Shown: positions 10,871 to 23,452, counted from the stretch's first letter. The stretch is DNA of 64,000 nt from Sepioteuthis lessoniana (GCA_963585895.1 OY757904.1:8744426-8808425); one strand, 5' to 3'. Made by a program: numbers and translations. The notes: generated by a model not told the origin, from the sequence alone.

Positions 10871-11436
10871 ACATTCACCGTTAGATATGGAGGGCAAATT
10901 AGCAAACTGCGATGTGTGAAATGAATAAAAGAAAATTTTGAAACAACAGAAGGAATAGAACTGCTCAATCAGAAAAGTATCAAAACGGAAAAATACAGCA
11001 GCACATTTCTGAGGATATTAGAAGTAGACTTTATCGAATAAAATGTAAGAAGGAAATGAATGAACATCTCAAAGGGACATGGAAAGCACTGGAACCCAAA
11101 CTCTTCATCAAGCCAATAAATACCTAAACAGTCCACCCTGTATGATTCTTCCGCTTCAGGGATAATGTGAACTGTTATAGAAAAGAGAAAAAAACCGTTA
11201 TAGAAATGAGAAGAAAACATCTATGTTAGAGAAATGAGAAAAAGGCTTGTTGGATTGAGAACAAGAAAGAGACTATCTATAGCAGTAGTAAAAATACCGA
11301 CAAACACCAAGAAAACTAGATTTCTAGATATCATCTTCTTACCATATAATTTGTTCAGACGCGCTCATATTTTTATTTTATTCTGCTTTTTAGAATAAAG
11401 AAATCAAATCTTCTATTTCGTTACTTTCTGATCGCA

Positions 11437-12105
11437 CTATGTATGCTGTCATCATCCAAGGTTGTATTCTCTCAATGCTATTAAATGTTTTTAACGCTCC
11501 TGGTCCGATAAGCATTCCTACCCCTCCTATTATGGCATTGGCAGAATTTTTCCATGCTGATACTGTAGCTAGCGTCCATCCATTGCCAGTTTCGTGATAT
11601 TTGATATCTTCTTGTATGCATATTATGTCTATCTTATGTTCTACGGCCGATGCAGTCAGCGCTGGTAGTTGTCGATACTGCTGTATGGATGCACCACTTG
11701 GACGCTTACAAAACGGCTGGAGAAGAAGCCAGACGGCAATTACACAAAAATGTTGAGAGCAATATTGAACAAGTCCTGAAGGCAACACCCCACAAGGCAC
11801 CAACCATACGGCCACCTACCTCCCATCACGAAAGCTATAGAAGTTAGACGAACCAGACATGCAGGACACTGCTGGAGGAGTAGAGGCGAGCTCATAAGTG
11901 ATGTACTCCTATGGACTCCCACATATGGCCGAGCAAAAGCAGGACGACCAGCTCGAACATACATACAGCAGCTATGCGAGGATACGGGATGTAGCCCTAA
12001 AGACCAGCCAGAGGCGATGAACGATAGGGAGAAGTAGCGAGCAAGGGTCCGGGATATCCGTGCTAGCAGCACGTCATGATGATGTTGATGATGATGATGG
12101 TGATG
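11437..12105 (+). mobile_element. LINE copy with inverted 5' segment (twin priming)
   Basis: 11437-11672 is endonuclease-domain sequence on the minus strand (ALTASAVEHKIDIICIQED, then NGWTLATVSAWKN, then GVGMLIGPGALKTFNSIERI). At 11673 it switches to plus-strand LINE sequence, from the block before GCACCACTTGGACG through the C-terminal region (GRPARTYIQQLCEDTGCS) to a GAT-rich end near 12105. The order inverted 5' part, then direct 3' part, with the middle of the element missing, is the standard product of twin priming. I found no clean target-site duplication. Confidence 0.75.
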
Positions 12106-12544
12106 TATTCTGACTAAATGATTTTAAAGAGCACACAGGATGCACTAAACTAGAATGTTTGAATGCATGAAATATATATGACATGTAAAGCATTACGCAC
12201 TAGAAATCAACAGTCTGTGTGGGAAGAGAAAAAGAAATAACGACACTTCTTCGTAACAAGGGTTGTGTTCAATAATAGAACTTTAAAAATTTTCAATAAT
12301 TGGATTCAGGAAACGCACGTGATAAACCAGACAGAATCCTATTAACTGCTTGAAATTGTAAGAAAAAAAATGGCAAAAATACTAAAAGAGGTTACAGTTG
12401 ATTCTCACATATATCCGAACTTTTCTAGTCTTTGGGCTAAAATTGGAGAGGGGCGTCTCCCTCAGCTGAATTCCTGTTTTTAGATCGAACCTGACAAAAG
12501 AAGCAAGGTAAACCTGGATCTCGTGATACTGGTAATAATAGACT

Positions 12545-12905
12545 AAATTAATTGATTTTAATGGCATATCAACTTGTGTGATGTTATTCAATTCCTAGAG
12601 TTTGGAGTAGTGGGTTTTTTTAAATTTTGTGTAGCTTCTTAAACATGTTTGCTCATGGTAATATCATATTTAGTATTCCTGTCTAATACAAATAATTTTA
12701 AAACGGATTTATTTGACCCATACATGGGGGGCTTAACTAATACTACCATTCCGTGTCAGAGTAGCCCTGTTTGCATGGTAATGAAGAGGTACTTCACACT
12801 CTCCAGATCTCCTGAACTGGAGACTCACAATCAGATGTAGGCCAGTATCCAATCCAGGTCACCATGGGGACCAGAGTAATATTTTGCATTATCCATACCT
12901 ATAAA
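12545..12905 (-). repeat. Dispersed repeat D, copy 1
   Basis: It shares several blocks with 50090-50480 and the split copy at 53035-54560: TGGCATATCAAC, TTGTGTAG.TTCTTAA, AATACAAATAATTT, ATTTGACCC, ATGAAGAGGTACTTCACA and CCTGAACTGGAG. Read on the minus strand it ends in the same tail as SINE family A (ATGCCATTAAAATCAA), which sets its orientation. No tRNA-like head is evident. Confidence 0.6.
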
Positions 12906-14585
12906 CGCTGACCCCCTCCCCACTATTCAACTAAACGTATTCCATCCAACTTCCAATGAAATGCGAGATCCTCAAGCGCTTTAATGGCTCTTTTAGTTTC
13001 TTTACATAGCAACCTTTGGGTGTGGTATAATGAATAGTGTGATAAACTAGCAGATCCTTACTAGTGAATTCAATCTTCAGTAATTGCCCCATAGCCATGT
13101 GCCAAACTAAGCTAATTTTACTAAATGACGATAAGGAAATAGATATGGTTAAATATCTACGGCGAGCAATTCATAAAGAAAAGAAATATGTAAATAGACA
13201 AATCTTCATGGAGAATTAAACCGAGAAAACAAATAAAGTCTATCGCAGATGATAAGATCTTGACATAGGACATCTAAAAAAAGGGAAAAAACAAAAACAA
13301 AAAAATAGAATCTCTATTATTGCAGTCCATAGTAAATGCCTCGGAACCAGATATGTCAAGGCAAAGATTAACAAAACACACGCAAACAATACATGTCGTC
13401 CATGTTGATAAAGAGACAAAACTGTAGAATGTATAAATGAATACATGAAGTTGGTCCAAAGAGAATATAAAAAGAGACATTATAGATTAATGACAGTGAT
13501 ATATTAGGAATTATGCAAACAACTTGAGTTCGATAATGTAAACCAATGGTTTGAGCACTAATCAGAAGCTGTCATAGAAAACTGCTTATTTTTCTATTTT
13601 GACAATTTTTCGGTTTCTTTTATCTTTTCTTCGTAGCCTGCCTGGATATGTCGGTTTTCTGACAATTTCATTTCCTTGTTTACAGCATCGAAGTCAGACC
13701 GTGTCACATTGACAGAGTAGTAATCTTTCTTCGTCACAAACTTCCATACTTTTTGCATCAAATCTACAGAGTATGCGAGATTTTTATAAGCTGGTCATAA
13801 ATGGAAGACGACTAATGGAATGTTACGCAGCGTTTGCTAAATTTTAACATTTTCAATCCTCTTTCAGACACACACACACACACACACACACAGAGCATTT
13901 ATGCACTTGGTGTTACGGTTATTGTCATTTGAAATGAAATTGGCAATCTAAATTCTAATCCTGGAGAAGTTGTTTGCATTTCACATCGCGCTAATATCCT
14001 TAAGAAAGGCATGAATCCACATGTTCTCCCCTAGCTATGAGTAAATAAGACAGAGGTGATTAGCCTTGGCAAGGCAATCAATCGAGAAAGAAAACTCTGA
14101 ATTCAAACCAGCTTTTTTGCTCATAAAAATTGACCCTTGTGTCTCATACCGCCTGTGGCAGAAGAGTTGAGTAAATATATAAAGACCATTTACATGGCAA
14201 ATTCTAATCATACAAAGAGATATGAAAAGGTCCTCTATTAGCCTTCGGCTTTCCAATATCAAATCTTCTGTCTCAGTGGGGCGGCACAGACTGATATCAT
14301 TTTTTTCACCTTCTCCAGAGGTTTCGATGGTTACCTGATTGACTTGGATTGTTGGTGCTCACTGAAAATTAAACAAACAACGAATGCTGTCAATATTATT
14401 CATTAATGCGGCATCTGATGGTTTAAAAACAGATGACTGATTGATTGATTCTAAAAGTATACTACCCCGTCTAGAATTATTCTAGGTCTAGAGTTTAGGG
14501 AAGTGTATTTGTTAAAGATTTATATTCATATATTTTGTGTAGTTGAATCTGAGGATCTTTTGCACTCTATTATATAGTAGGAAAT
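12906..14585. other. Gene-free stretch
   Basis: I see no coding feature here. A (CA)n tract lies at 13867-13891. The small frames on the minus strand are hydrophobic and AT-driven, with no motif. Confidence 0.5.
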
Positions 14586-15540
14586 ATTCTTATTCAGTCA
14601 AAAACTGAAAAACAAAAAGACTTTAACAAAAATGAACTACAAAGTAATAACGATCAAAACATCACACACCCCAAAACCCATGCGGAGCAAACACTCAGCC
14701 AAGAAGAAGAAATGATTATTGGAAAGTTAAAGAGAATTATGTATGAAAAGAACACTAGATAACCAAATGGCATACATGGATTACCATCGGTAAGAAACCA
14801 AGACCATAAAACAATCAAATCAGAAACGGAAAAAATGAATTATTAACACATATTTCAACGAACAACATCTCGGATTTAAACAAACTAATCCATGCAAGAG
14901 CGAAATTAGTCAGCGAAAAAATCGGTGTTCCGATAAAAAAAAAACAAGAACAGAAACTCAAGACCTGGATAGGAAATTCGACTGGAAACGCAGAAAAGAA
15001 ACCAACGACAAGAAGCAAAAATGATAAAATAGAAGAAGAAAGCTGAAACAGGTTGGGACTAAAACATACGACATGAAGAAATAAACCAGAAGATACTGGC
15101 AAAAGAAGGAAGACTAAAATTATACCGAGACATAATAAAACAATACACACAAAATAGGACATTCCAAAACAACGAAAAAAAATTCTACCTGCAAATAGAG
15201 GAAGAATGCACGAAAACATGCCAACAACCGAATGACAAGAAAACAAAGTATTTTTGGAGCAAAAATATGAGAACCAAGAGAGGGCAACACAAAGGCCATA
15301 TGGATAAGCAACATGGGAAAAGAGTTAGAAGGATTCGAAGAAGCGCCAAAGGTGAAAATACACCTCGACTCACTGAGAGTAACACTCAAAAAGTACCAAA
15401 TTGGAAAACGCCAGGTCAAAATGGCATACATGGATACTGTTTTTAAAAAATTCCCTTCCATCCATGGCAGACTGGCTATCGAAAGGAATACATGCCTACA
15501 AGAAACATATATACCCAAAGGTGGCAAAATGGTTGCGTGA
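14586..15540 (+). pseudogene. Fragment of a second LINE family (linker and start of RT)
   Basis: The plus strand, read across several frames, gives blocks such as LNKLIHARAKLVSEKIGVP, RLYRDIIKQYTQNRTFQ, NEKKFYLQIE, TKYFWSKN, and then KVPNWKTPGQNGIHGY. This order matches the region just before and at the start of the reverse transcriptase in a LINE family I recall from octopus-like sequences. It differs from the RTE type elsewhere in the window. Stops and shifts are frequent and the catalytic RT core is absent. The family assignment is from memory and uncertain. Confidence 0.5.
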
Positions 15541-18500
15541 GAGTGAGTCAGATCGACAGGAAACCGCTAAGATAGACTTACTTGATAGACTTACTTCTTC
15601 GCTCTCCCTCCACGGGGCCGTCTCGGAGCCGACTTAAAACATATAATCATCTTCGTTTCTTTGTACTTCTTTCACAAAACTTCAACAGGGCCACTTTTTA
15701 ACCTGGGGCCGTCTGCCCACCCTCGTGCTAGCACCCAAAGCGGCGTGACGTCTAGTTTCACGGCTCATTGTTTACTCTCACTCTGTTGACTGCTGACTAA
15801 CTGCTCGGGGTTGAAAACTTCCGGCGTTATATATTTTTTCCTGAAGTTTACTATTGTAGACGTAAGGGCTAACATGAACGATAACCATATTATCAAATCT
15901 TTCAGTTGATTTGGAATCAGCATCAAAGATGCGAGTGTTTATTTGAAAATATATTCATTCTGTTTTATCTCAATTAAACAAATATAATAAGGTTGCTCGA
16001 TCGAGCCGAAAACAACTTTCACCGAGAACAGAAGATATGCAATGAAATAAACTGGAAATGATTCCGATGTCGTCAGATATAGGGTGTTTGGTGATGAAGT
16101 GCAGATGTCATTGAAAAACGCTTGGAGTTATAAAGCAAACAAAATGATCTGTGCCGGAATCTAAGCGGGTATAAATACTGATCTTACCTGCTGGGAAGAA
16201 AGATACCCGTGATATGTTTTCCTACCGGAAAAGAACGAAGTTAACTACAAAGGACATGAATACATTCAACTCAGGATTAACCCGTTGAACCCCAGTGGCC
16301 CTGAATTTTCACCAAGGGTTCCTCAATTCTACATCGCTATTATCAATAAAATCTAAAAACTTTATATTACATAAATAATTTTGATATTTATTATATCTTC
16401 ATTTGTCAATAGAATGCTGTTATGTGTTATTTAATAGTGAGTAAAGATGTTAACGAACAGATTACATTGTATATTTTCAGCTATTGTTCAAGCCAAGTGC
16501 CTAGGGTGAAGAGGTTGTTGGTCCTGGGAGGCTGAATGCTCAAAGGATTAAAGATTAGCAATTAATATTTTCTTTTTACTTGGACAACAGGCTTGAAGAC
16601 CCGCGATCCAAACCTAAAACCCACTCCTGAAAATTAAGAAGTTCAAACATTGTTTAGATTTGAAATATTGTCCTCGTATCGGTCCTCCCACGAATCGACT
16701 ACTGATCGATCCCTGATTGCCAGATAAATCATTCAGGTACTTCTACTCTGAAATGGACAAAACAACACGTTTTACATTAACTGATTTTTATCGACAGAAT
16801 TTATTTGTTTTCTTTTTTATATCATAATTTGTTCTCAATTACCTGACACAGCTTTTGTAATCATGGAACATCGAGCGAGAAATGAATCTGTTTATAACTT
16901 AAATAACTCTAAGCTGACCAACAAATGATTTATCCTATATAAAGCGAAGAATTATGTCTTATAGTAACATAAACATTAATACTGAACCATATGTGTGTAT
17001 ACATAGTTCTATTTTTCTGTTCAAGATTGTTTTCAGGCAGTGATTTATATTTTCTTATAAAACTGACACTTCGTCTTTGATGTTCAAAAGTTTCATCAAT
17101 GTGAATGATGGCCATCTCAATATGGCTTTGATAAGACAATCTTTTTCTTTTTTTAATCTGTGATATAATTTCATAGCTTTGCCTTCTTAAAAGGATCACA
17201 ATAATTTTTCCCGTCTACGTTGTTCCTCTGCAAAGTCTTCCATATTGCTATCAATATATTATTATATATCAATATACTAATATATATTCTATATTCCTAT
17301 CAATATGTTATTAAAGTTTATGTATGTATGTATGTATGTGTGTATGTATGTAAACGTATTCCAGTAGAATTCGCTCATCATAACAAAAATTTCGTTTGAG
17401 CAATATACTTTTTTCAAAAAGAACTTCTGAGGGAATAATGCAATTTCCAATTCAATTTGGAACTTAATGACAATTTTTTAAGGTCAGCATTTGCACTTAA
17501 TGTTATTTTTTAATCATCTAAATTCATCCAAATGCTTGATATGATGGCATTTTAATTAGAACGCCTCATGCATTCCTAAAAAAATACAAAGAGCGCATTA
17601 GTTTCATTTTCGTAAAACGATTCCTTGAAATTGCCAATAAAAGGTTTTATACACTTTTTTCAGTATGAATTCATTATATCACGCAAGTTAACAATAAAAT
17701 CTGCATTTTATCAATTTCATAATTTTGCCTTATTCCATAATAAATTTATTAATATTTAACTCCTTGACAGTTTTTTTACCGAAGTTTTAACAGGTGCTTT
17801 TTTTACTAAATTCTGAGTGACAGCAAGTCTCCTTAGATCTCTAGAACTCTCCAAAGAATTCTATCTGATCTTAATAGTCCTATAATCTGAAATGTCACGA
17901 TTCTTCCTCTGATTTTGTTACGCTCCCGTCTCAAATAGATGTCCGTAATATACTACATGACAGACTCTTGCATCACCTCTCGACTCTCATGGGTCGATTA
18001 AGGTAGTCTTAACGCCTTAAGAGTCAGTCGGACCAAATGGTAACCGCTACCGTGATAAGAAGAAGTGACAAACACACCAAAATACCGTCTTGATTCACTA
18101 ATACAAAAGTTTATTCGCTACTACACCTCGTAGTAGTCGTTGAGAAAAGGCAAACAGTGTATGAAAAAAGAGTCCACTGCTTTAGCTATACAGCGAGAAA
18201 TAAAACGTCGTGAGAACAGAGAGAATAAACACAGATTTTAATATTATCTTTCTCGTTTTCTATTGTTGTTCTCGCACGTGCTTGTGCGCTGGTTCCGACT
18301 TCACGGCTTCGCAGCGGGTGTGAGACTCCTTCGGGGAGCTCACCCAAAATGGGCGCCGTCTTCACATCGTCACTTCTAGCTCTTTTCCTCTTTTTCCTCC
18401 CGCGTCCACACCCATAGCTCTTCAGCTAGAATTTTTCAACCAATCAGAATGAGTCGCCAATTCGCTGCTGATATATTTCTATTTTCAACCCGGGTGTCTA

Positions 18501-18569
18501 CTACTTTTCTGGACCATACTTGGGGGGGGGAAAAACCTCATTTACTTTCCCATTCGTTTCTTCCATATA

Positions 18570-18616
<47 letters not shown>

Positions 18617-18880
18617 ACATATTTGTTCCTTTTTTTCGACCGTCTCGTGCTAGACCAATATATCTTTCTTGGAAACAACTTACTATTAATCAACCGGAGT
18701 CCCTGATTATTTTACCCTTTTCAGTTGCTCCAGTCTCTTTTTTCAGGCTAATGGCGACTGGTCCAAGGGCTCCAAATAGAATTAGTATTACTTTTCAGCT
18801 TTCTGGCCAAATCCAAGTATTTATCAATCTTTTCGATTTCTCTTGTTTTGATTCTGCATTCCATTATTAATTAACCATAT
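15541..18880. other. Gene-free stretch with two GC-richer segments
   Basis: 15590-15850 and 18060-18440 are richer in GC than their surroundings and could be old solo LTRs, but I cannot define TG...CA ends or duplications. A (GTAT)n tract is at 17325-17352 and a long (CT)n at 18572-18614. The segment around 17820-17910 resembles 57835-57920, indicating an unnamed dispersed repeat. Confidence 0.45.
18572..18614. repeat. (CT)n microsatellite
   Basis: Uninterrupted CT dinucleotides. The plus-strand frame across it is only the repeat. Confidence 0.95.
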
Positions 18881-18884
18881 TTAC

Positions 18885-19168
18885 CCAACCCCTCCGCTCG
18901 GACAGGATATGACACAAGGTCAATTTTTAAGTGGAGTTTAACAGGTTTCAATCCAGAGTTTTCCTTCTCCTAGACTAGTTGCCTCACCAAGGCTGAAGAA
19001 CCTAGTCTGCCTTATTATTTACCAATAGCTGGAGGGAGAATAATTGGATTCATACCTTTCCCAAGGGTATTAGTGCTATGTGAAATGCAATCAGTCTCGT
19101 CCAGGATTTGAACTCGTGTCACCGTGTCCATTTCCTACGACGATAACCATTACACCACGTGTACCTCC
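18885..19168 (-). mobile_element. SINE family B, copy 1
   Basis: On the minus strand it begins with a tRNA-like head (GTGGTGTAATGGTTATCGTC, then the B-box-like GAGTTCAAATCC) and continues through GAATCCAATTATTCTCCCTCC to a tail reading GAGGGGTTGGGTAAAT. It is collinear with 58969-59258 and 60612-60897. RNA polymerase III promoter boxes in the head are the expected drivers. Confidence 0.8.
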
Positions 19169-19200
19169 TCCATTATTGATTAACGTAAGGTTTGGTTTTC

Positions 19201-19438
19201 TGTATCTAAAGTAGTGGATATCATTTTGGCAAAAGGTTTGAATTCTAAAATTTTTTGAAAAAGGCAAGCTAGAATACTACTTAAAGGCGATCCCATAAGA
19301 ATGCCTTAAGTGACGTTCTAGCTTGCGATCCCATAGGAAGGTTTTAAAGTGGCATTTTAGCGTGCATTTTTCGAGAATTTTTAGTATCCAAACCTTTCAA
19401 ATACATTTTACCAAATGATATCCACTACTTTAGATACA
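19201..19438. mobile_element. Small palindromic (foldback/MITE-like) element
   Basis: The outer 26 bp at 19201-19226 is the perfect reverse complement of 19413-19438. Imperfect pairing continues inward for most of the 238 bp, through blocks such as GCTAGAA and GATCCCATA. The whole segment could fold into one long hairpin. No coding capacity. I could not define a target-site duplication. Confidence 0.7.
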
Positions 19439-20028
19439 TTGACGATATTTTAATGATTTATGCCAATAAACACATTTCTTCTATCGTACACAAACGTAGT
19501 AAAACAGAACCAAGCTTAAACGTCGCATATAAACTCTGAAAAACAATTCTTTACCGTTTTTTGGAAATCGTATTAATAACTAATTGCATTAAATTAGAAT
19601 TCAAAGTCTACCACAAAGAAAAACAGCAAAAATGATTACATTCATTTTATTCAAGCCATAGCAATAAAACAAACGGTGGTATTTTCATGGATTTTTTTCC
19701 CTCATAGCCCTAAAAATTTGCTCTACCAGTTTTCTAAATGATGAATTTGAACACATCAAAAACTCTTTTTCAAAACTACAATATCTTGAATCTGTCATTC
19801 ATCGTGCAAAATTGAAAGCCATAAAAATCCATAAACATATATCCTATAACAAGAAATAAGCAATCAAGCTCATATATCTGTGACACTTAGAGCCAGCTGT
19901 ATGTGCGTGCATATTTTTAATCAAGTTCCACTCGACTATGATGGATTTCATATCTATACGAGGATCATTAAATAAGTTTCCAGACTTTTTTTCGTATGTG
20001 TACTTTTATTGATAACACATATGACACT

Positions 20029-20600
20029 CTAGTCCCCTTCGTAGTAATCTCCTCCAGCTGCAATGCACTTGTCGTACCGTTCCAACAACTTCTGGAAGAA
20101 CCTAGAGATGTCCTTTTGTGTGAGCGTGTCAATGATCTTCGTCACAGCCTCTTTCATCTCCTCATTTGTCTCATAACGACAGCCTCTGAGCTTAGGGAAT
20201 AACCAAAAGTCACAGGTACCAATGTCTGGACTATGTGGAGTCTGAGGAAGTGTCTCAATGCCCATCTTGGTCAAATAGTCTATGACAAGGATAGAGTTGG
20301 GAACTGGTGTATTGTCCTGATGGAAATGCCACTGGCCCAATTTGAAGAGTGTTGGCCTCTTCCCAAGGAATCTCTTCCTGAACTCACTTAAAACCTCAGC
20401 ATAGTAACCCTAACCCTAACCCTTTGGCCAATCAATTCTGGTCCATTGACTTCCTTACTCCTCCCACACCTCTCATCATCCCTCACAGACTCCCTGCCTT
20501 CCTTGAATCTCTTATGCCACTCAAAAACTGATGCTCCATTCATGCAAGCTGGTCGAAAAGAAGTCTGAAGCATTGCATATGTTTCTGTGGCATGTTTTAC
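20029..20600 (-). pseudogene. Mariner transposase remnant
   Basis: Minus strand. The C-terminal catalytic part is open at 20340-20029: GQWHFHQDNTPVPNS (second Asp region), TPHSPDIGTCDFW (third Asp region), then the C-terminal end KCIAAGGDYYEGD. The N-terminal part is open upstream at 20573-20388 (SFRPACMNGASVFEWHKR..). Between them lies the deletion junction carrying CCCTAACCCTAACCC at about 20408-20422. The first catalytic Asp segment is missing, as in the other copies. Confidence 0.8.
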
Positions 20601-20626
20601 GAGATTAAAACAGAATTTTATTGCAT

Positions 20627-21728
20627 CCGTAGAATCCTTCAGAGCGTAAGGGCAAAAACCCTACAGGCGACATTACTATTTGTCGACTTTACCAAGGCCT
20701 TTGATTGCATACACAGAGGGAAGATGGAACAAATCCTACTAGCATACGTCTTACCAAAAGAAACTGTGGCAGCAATAACAATTCTCTACAGAAACGCCAA
20801 AGTGAAAGTACGTTCACCGGATGGAAACACAGAATACTTCGACATTGTAGCAGGAGTACAACAAGGGGACATGCTAGCCCCATACCTCTTTATCATATGT
20901 CTAGACTACGTGCTTAGAACTTCGATCGACAAAATCAGAGAAAATGGCTTCGAGCTGACAAAGAAAAGAAGCAGAAGATACCCCGGAAAAACAATTACCG
21001 ACGCCGACTACGCCGATGACATAGCGTTACTGGCGAATACACTTAACCAAGCCGAAACACTACTGCATAGTTTGGAACGAGCCGCCGCAGGCATTGGCCT
21101 CCATGTCAATGCACACAAAACTGAATATATGTGTTACAACCAAATAGGCGACATTTCCACACTAGACAGAACCTCTCTGAAACTAGTTGACAAATTCACC
21201 TACCTAGGAAGCAGCGTCTCATCAACCGAAAAAGACATTGATACATGACTAACGAAAGCATGGACAGCTATCGATAGGCTCTCGATCATATGGAAATCAG
21301 ACCTGACCGATAAAAGGAAACGCACTTTCTTCCAGGCAGCGGTCGTATCGATATTGCTATATGGATGCACTACTTGGACGCAAACAAAACGGCTGAAGAA
21401 GCTAGACGGCAATTACACAAGAATGTTGAGAGCAATATTGAACAAGTCCTGAAGGCAACACCCCAAAAGGCACCAACTATACGGCCACCTGCCTCCCATC
21501 ACGAAAACTATAGAAGTTAGACGAACCAGACATGCAGGACACTACTGGAGAAGCAAGGACGAACTCATCAGTGATGTAATCCAATGGACCCCCAAATATG
21601 GCCGAGCAAAAGTAGGACGACCAGCTCGAACATACATACAGCAGCTATGTGAGGATACGGGATGTAGCCCTAAAGACCTGCCAGAAGTGATGAATGATAG
21701 GGAGAAGTGGCGAGAATGATGATGATGA
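20627..21728 (+). mobile_element. 5'-truncated RTE-type LINE inside the mariner
   Basis: It starts abruptly in the RT domain (CCGTAGAATCC), matching minus-strand sequence near 1800 of the first LINE, and runs to a GAT-rich 3' end. The mariner leader is interrupted between TTGCAT and TCGTTC. No target-site duplication beyond one or two bases is visible, which differs from the 7- and 14-bp duplications of the other LINE insertions here. Confidence 0.85.
20640..21720 (+). pseudogene. LINE reverse transcriptase, partial, best preserved copy
   Basis: One frame is open from the mariner into the LINE up to 21247. It has FVDFTKAFDCI (motif A), VQQGDMLAPYLF, and ITDADYADDIALLANT with the catalytic YADD at 21009-21020, then NAHKTEYMCYNQ and FTYLGSSVSSTEKDIDT, ending at a TGA where relatives read Arg. 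Downstream frames keep the C-terminal block (GRPARTYIQQLCEDTGCSPKDLPE) with shifts. The endonuclease is absent because of 5' truncation. The first codons of the long open frame (20592 onward) come from mariner DNA, so the apparent start is chimeric. Confidence 0.85.
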
Positions 21729-21968
21729 TCGTTCTTCTACAGTGTCCTCACGTCCAGATTGCATTTTTGAAATTCACCAGCTGTGAAAATCGGGCTTTAG
21801 TAGGGTGTATTCCAATTGCTGCTGTAGCTCTTCATTTGAACGGGAAATCATAAGAATTGGTCAGTCATCTCATAAGATGTATAGCAATAACATAGTGAAT
21901 TTTCAAGTGTCTACGACAATTTTAAATGCCTGCACAAAAAAGTCTGGAACCTTATTGAATGCACAACG

Positions 21969-22016
<48 letters not shown>
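21969..22016. repeat. (TA)n(TG)n compound microsatellite
   Basis: TA dinucleotides switching to TG. The mariner at 19959-21968 inserted at its edge. Confidence 0.95.
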
Positions 22017-22019
<3 letters not shown>

Positions 22020-22576
22020 CGTTTATCCATTATGTAGCTGCTTCCTGTTAATCAAAATCCTGATAGGCAGACAATTGTTTTAATGGCCACTTTTGAAAAT
22101 CTGCTGATTTAGCTCAGTAGCCATTGTCCCACTTAGGCACCCAATCCTCAGTCACAGCAATTGCAAACTAATCACTGGTAATATTCTTGTGTGAATATAT
22201 AAAAATGTATCGATACAACGTATTCATCATTAGATAGTGCTGTTAGAGCCAGTTCCGTTAGAATGATAGTTTACTGCAATTAAATAATATAAAATAGCAG
22301 TTTTTATATTGTTGATTAGTGGTTTGTATCGATTCTGTCCAGAATATTTATCACCCTTCAATGATAAACCAATTTTTATTACTTTCTGTAATCTGTCAGC
22401 CGTCTCATCACCTCAAGAGACTTGTAATAAAATCTTATACCACAAGTATTGTCATGACACCATATATGTGTGTCAGTTTTATAATCTTCATTTCAATTTA
22501 TTTATTAGATGCTAGAATTTTTCGCTTGTAATGTATTCGGAGATGGAAAATTTAATGAAACTGTCACATAAATCAC

Positions 22577-22629
<53 letters not shown>
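22577..22629. repeat. (ATT)n microsatellite
   Basis: About 17 uninterrupted ATT units. Confidence 0.95.
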
Positions 22630-22896
22630 TGCTCAGAACAAAGGTAATTGTTGCTAGATTACAATGATTCATCTACAATTTTTTTTGTACCAAGATAAAG
22701 AAAATATGTATTCAAAATATAAAGGCGGGACGATATGCGAAACATACATTGCAGCATTTGCTTTTATTTTATAACCGTTGTAATAATTTATGTGTTAACT
22801 GGCACATCTTGTTTTTATGGGTTCGAGATGGTGCCATTAAACGTCTTAAGGACGCAGGAGATTCGGTCGACTGAAATCATTTAAATCTACCTACTT

Positions 22897-23170
22897 AGAA
22901 AGAAAGAAAGAAATAAAGAAAGAAGTGGAAAGGATAAAGAAAGAAAGAGAAGTTTGAAGAGTAGAGACTAACAGAGAAAAGATGGGAAGAGGAGTGGAAA
23001 AAGAGAAGAAAGACTAAAGAATAATGGGAAGATAAGGAGGAAAGAGCAATGAAGGATATAAAAAGGAAGAAAAGAAAAAAAGTAAGGAAAGAGAAGTGAG
23101 AGGAATAAAGGAAAAGAAAGAGTGATGAAGGTAAGATATGTCGAAAAAAAGTTCACGAAATGACGAAGAG
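22897..23170. repeat. Purine-rich low-complexity tract
   Basis: Almost all G and A on the plus strand. It begins with (AAAG)n and continues with AGGAAAAG-like words. The reading frames across it are Ser/Phe/Leu-rich artefacts. Confidence 0.8.
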
Positions 23171-23223
23171 AAGGAAGAACAATTGCAGTATAGAAACCTC
23201 ACATGAAAGAAGTTTTATTTGGA

Positions 23224-23452
23224 TTCCTTGTATAATGGCATATCAACCTTCACGGGTTATTATATGCCGAAGCCCTCCTTTTAGAAAATAATGGTCGTGC
23301 TATTTTACCCATAGCTGAGGGAATAAGTGGTTTCATGCCTTTCCCTGGGGCATTAGTTTGAAAATGAACATGATAGTGCGACTCAAGTTCGAATTCGCTT
23401 CCTACAATGTCGCAGTCCAGTACGTTAGCCACTACGCCACGAGTACACTGGT
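23224..23452 (-). mobile_element. SINE family A, copy 1
   Basis: Minus-strand tRNA-like head (GTGGCGTAGTGGCTAACGTA, then GAATTCGAACTTGAG), middle block CCCTCAGCTATGGGTAAAATA, and tail ending GGTTGATATGCCATTATACA. A (GA)n tract (23455-23480) borders the head. Confidence 0.85.

Larger units (their letters stand above)
19959..21968 (-). mobile_element. Internally deleted mariner, split by a LINE (segments 19959-20626 and 21729-21968)
   Basis: The terminal repeats are intact at both outer ends (GAGGATCATTAAATAAGTTTCC and the complement of GGAACCTTATTGAATGCAC), flanked by TA at 19957-19958 and 21969-21970. A plus-strand LINE interrupts the mariner leader. The right end lies in a (TA)n(TG)n microsatellite. 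Confidence 0.85.

Noticed and set aside
14815..15246. 143-residue hydrophobic minus-strand frame with several possible membrane segments.
   Set aside because: It is the antisense shadow of an A-rich LINE fragment on the plus strand.
20400..20422. CCCTAACCCTAACCC as a possible interstitial telomere.
   Set aside because: Only two units, and the same sequence is at the deletion junction of every related mariner copy.
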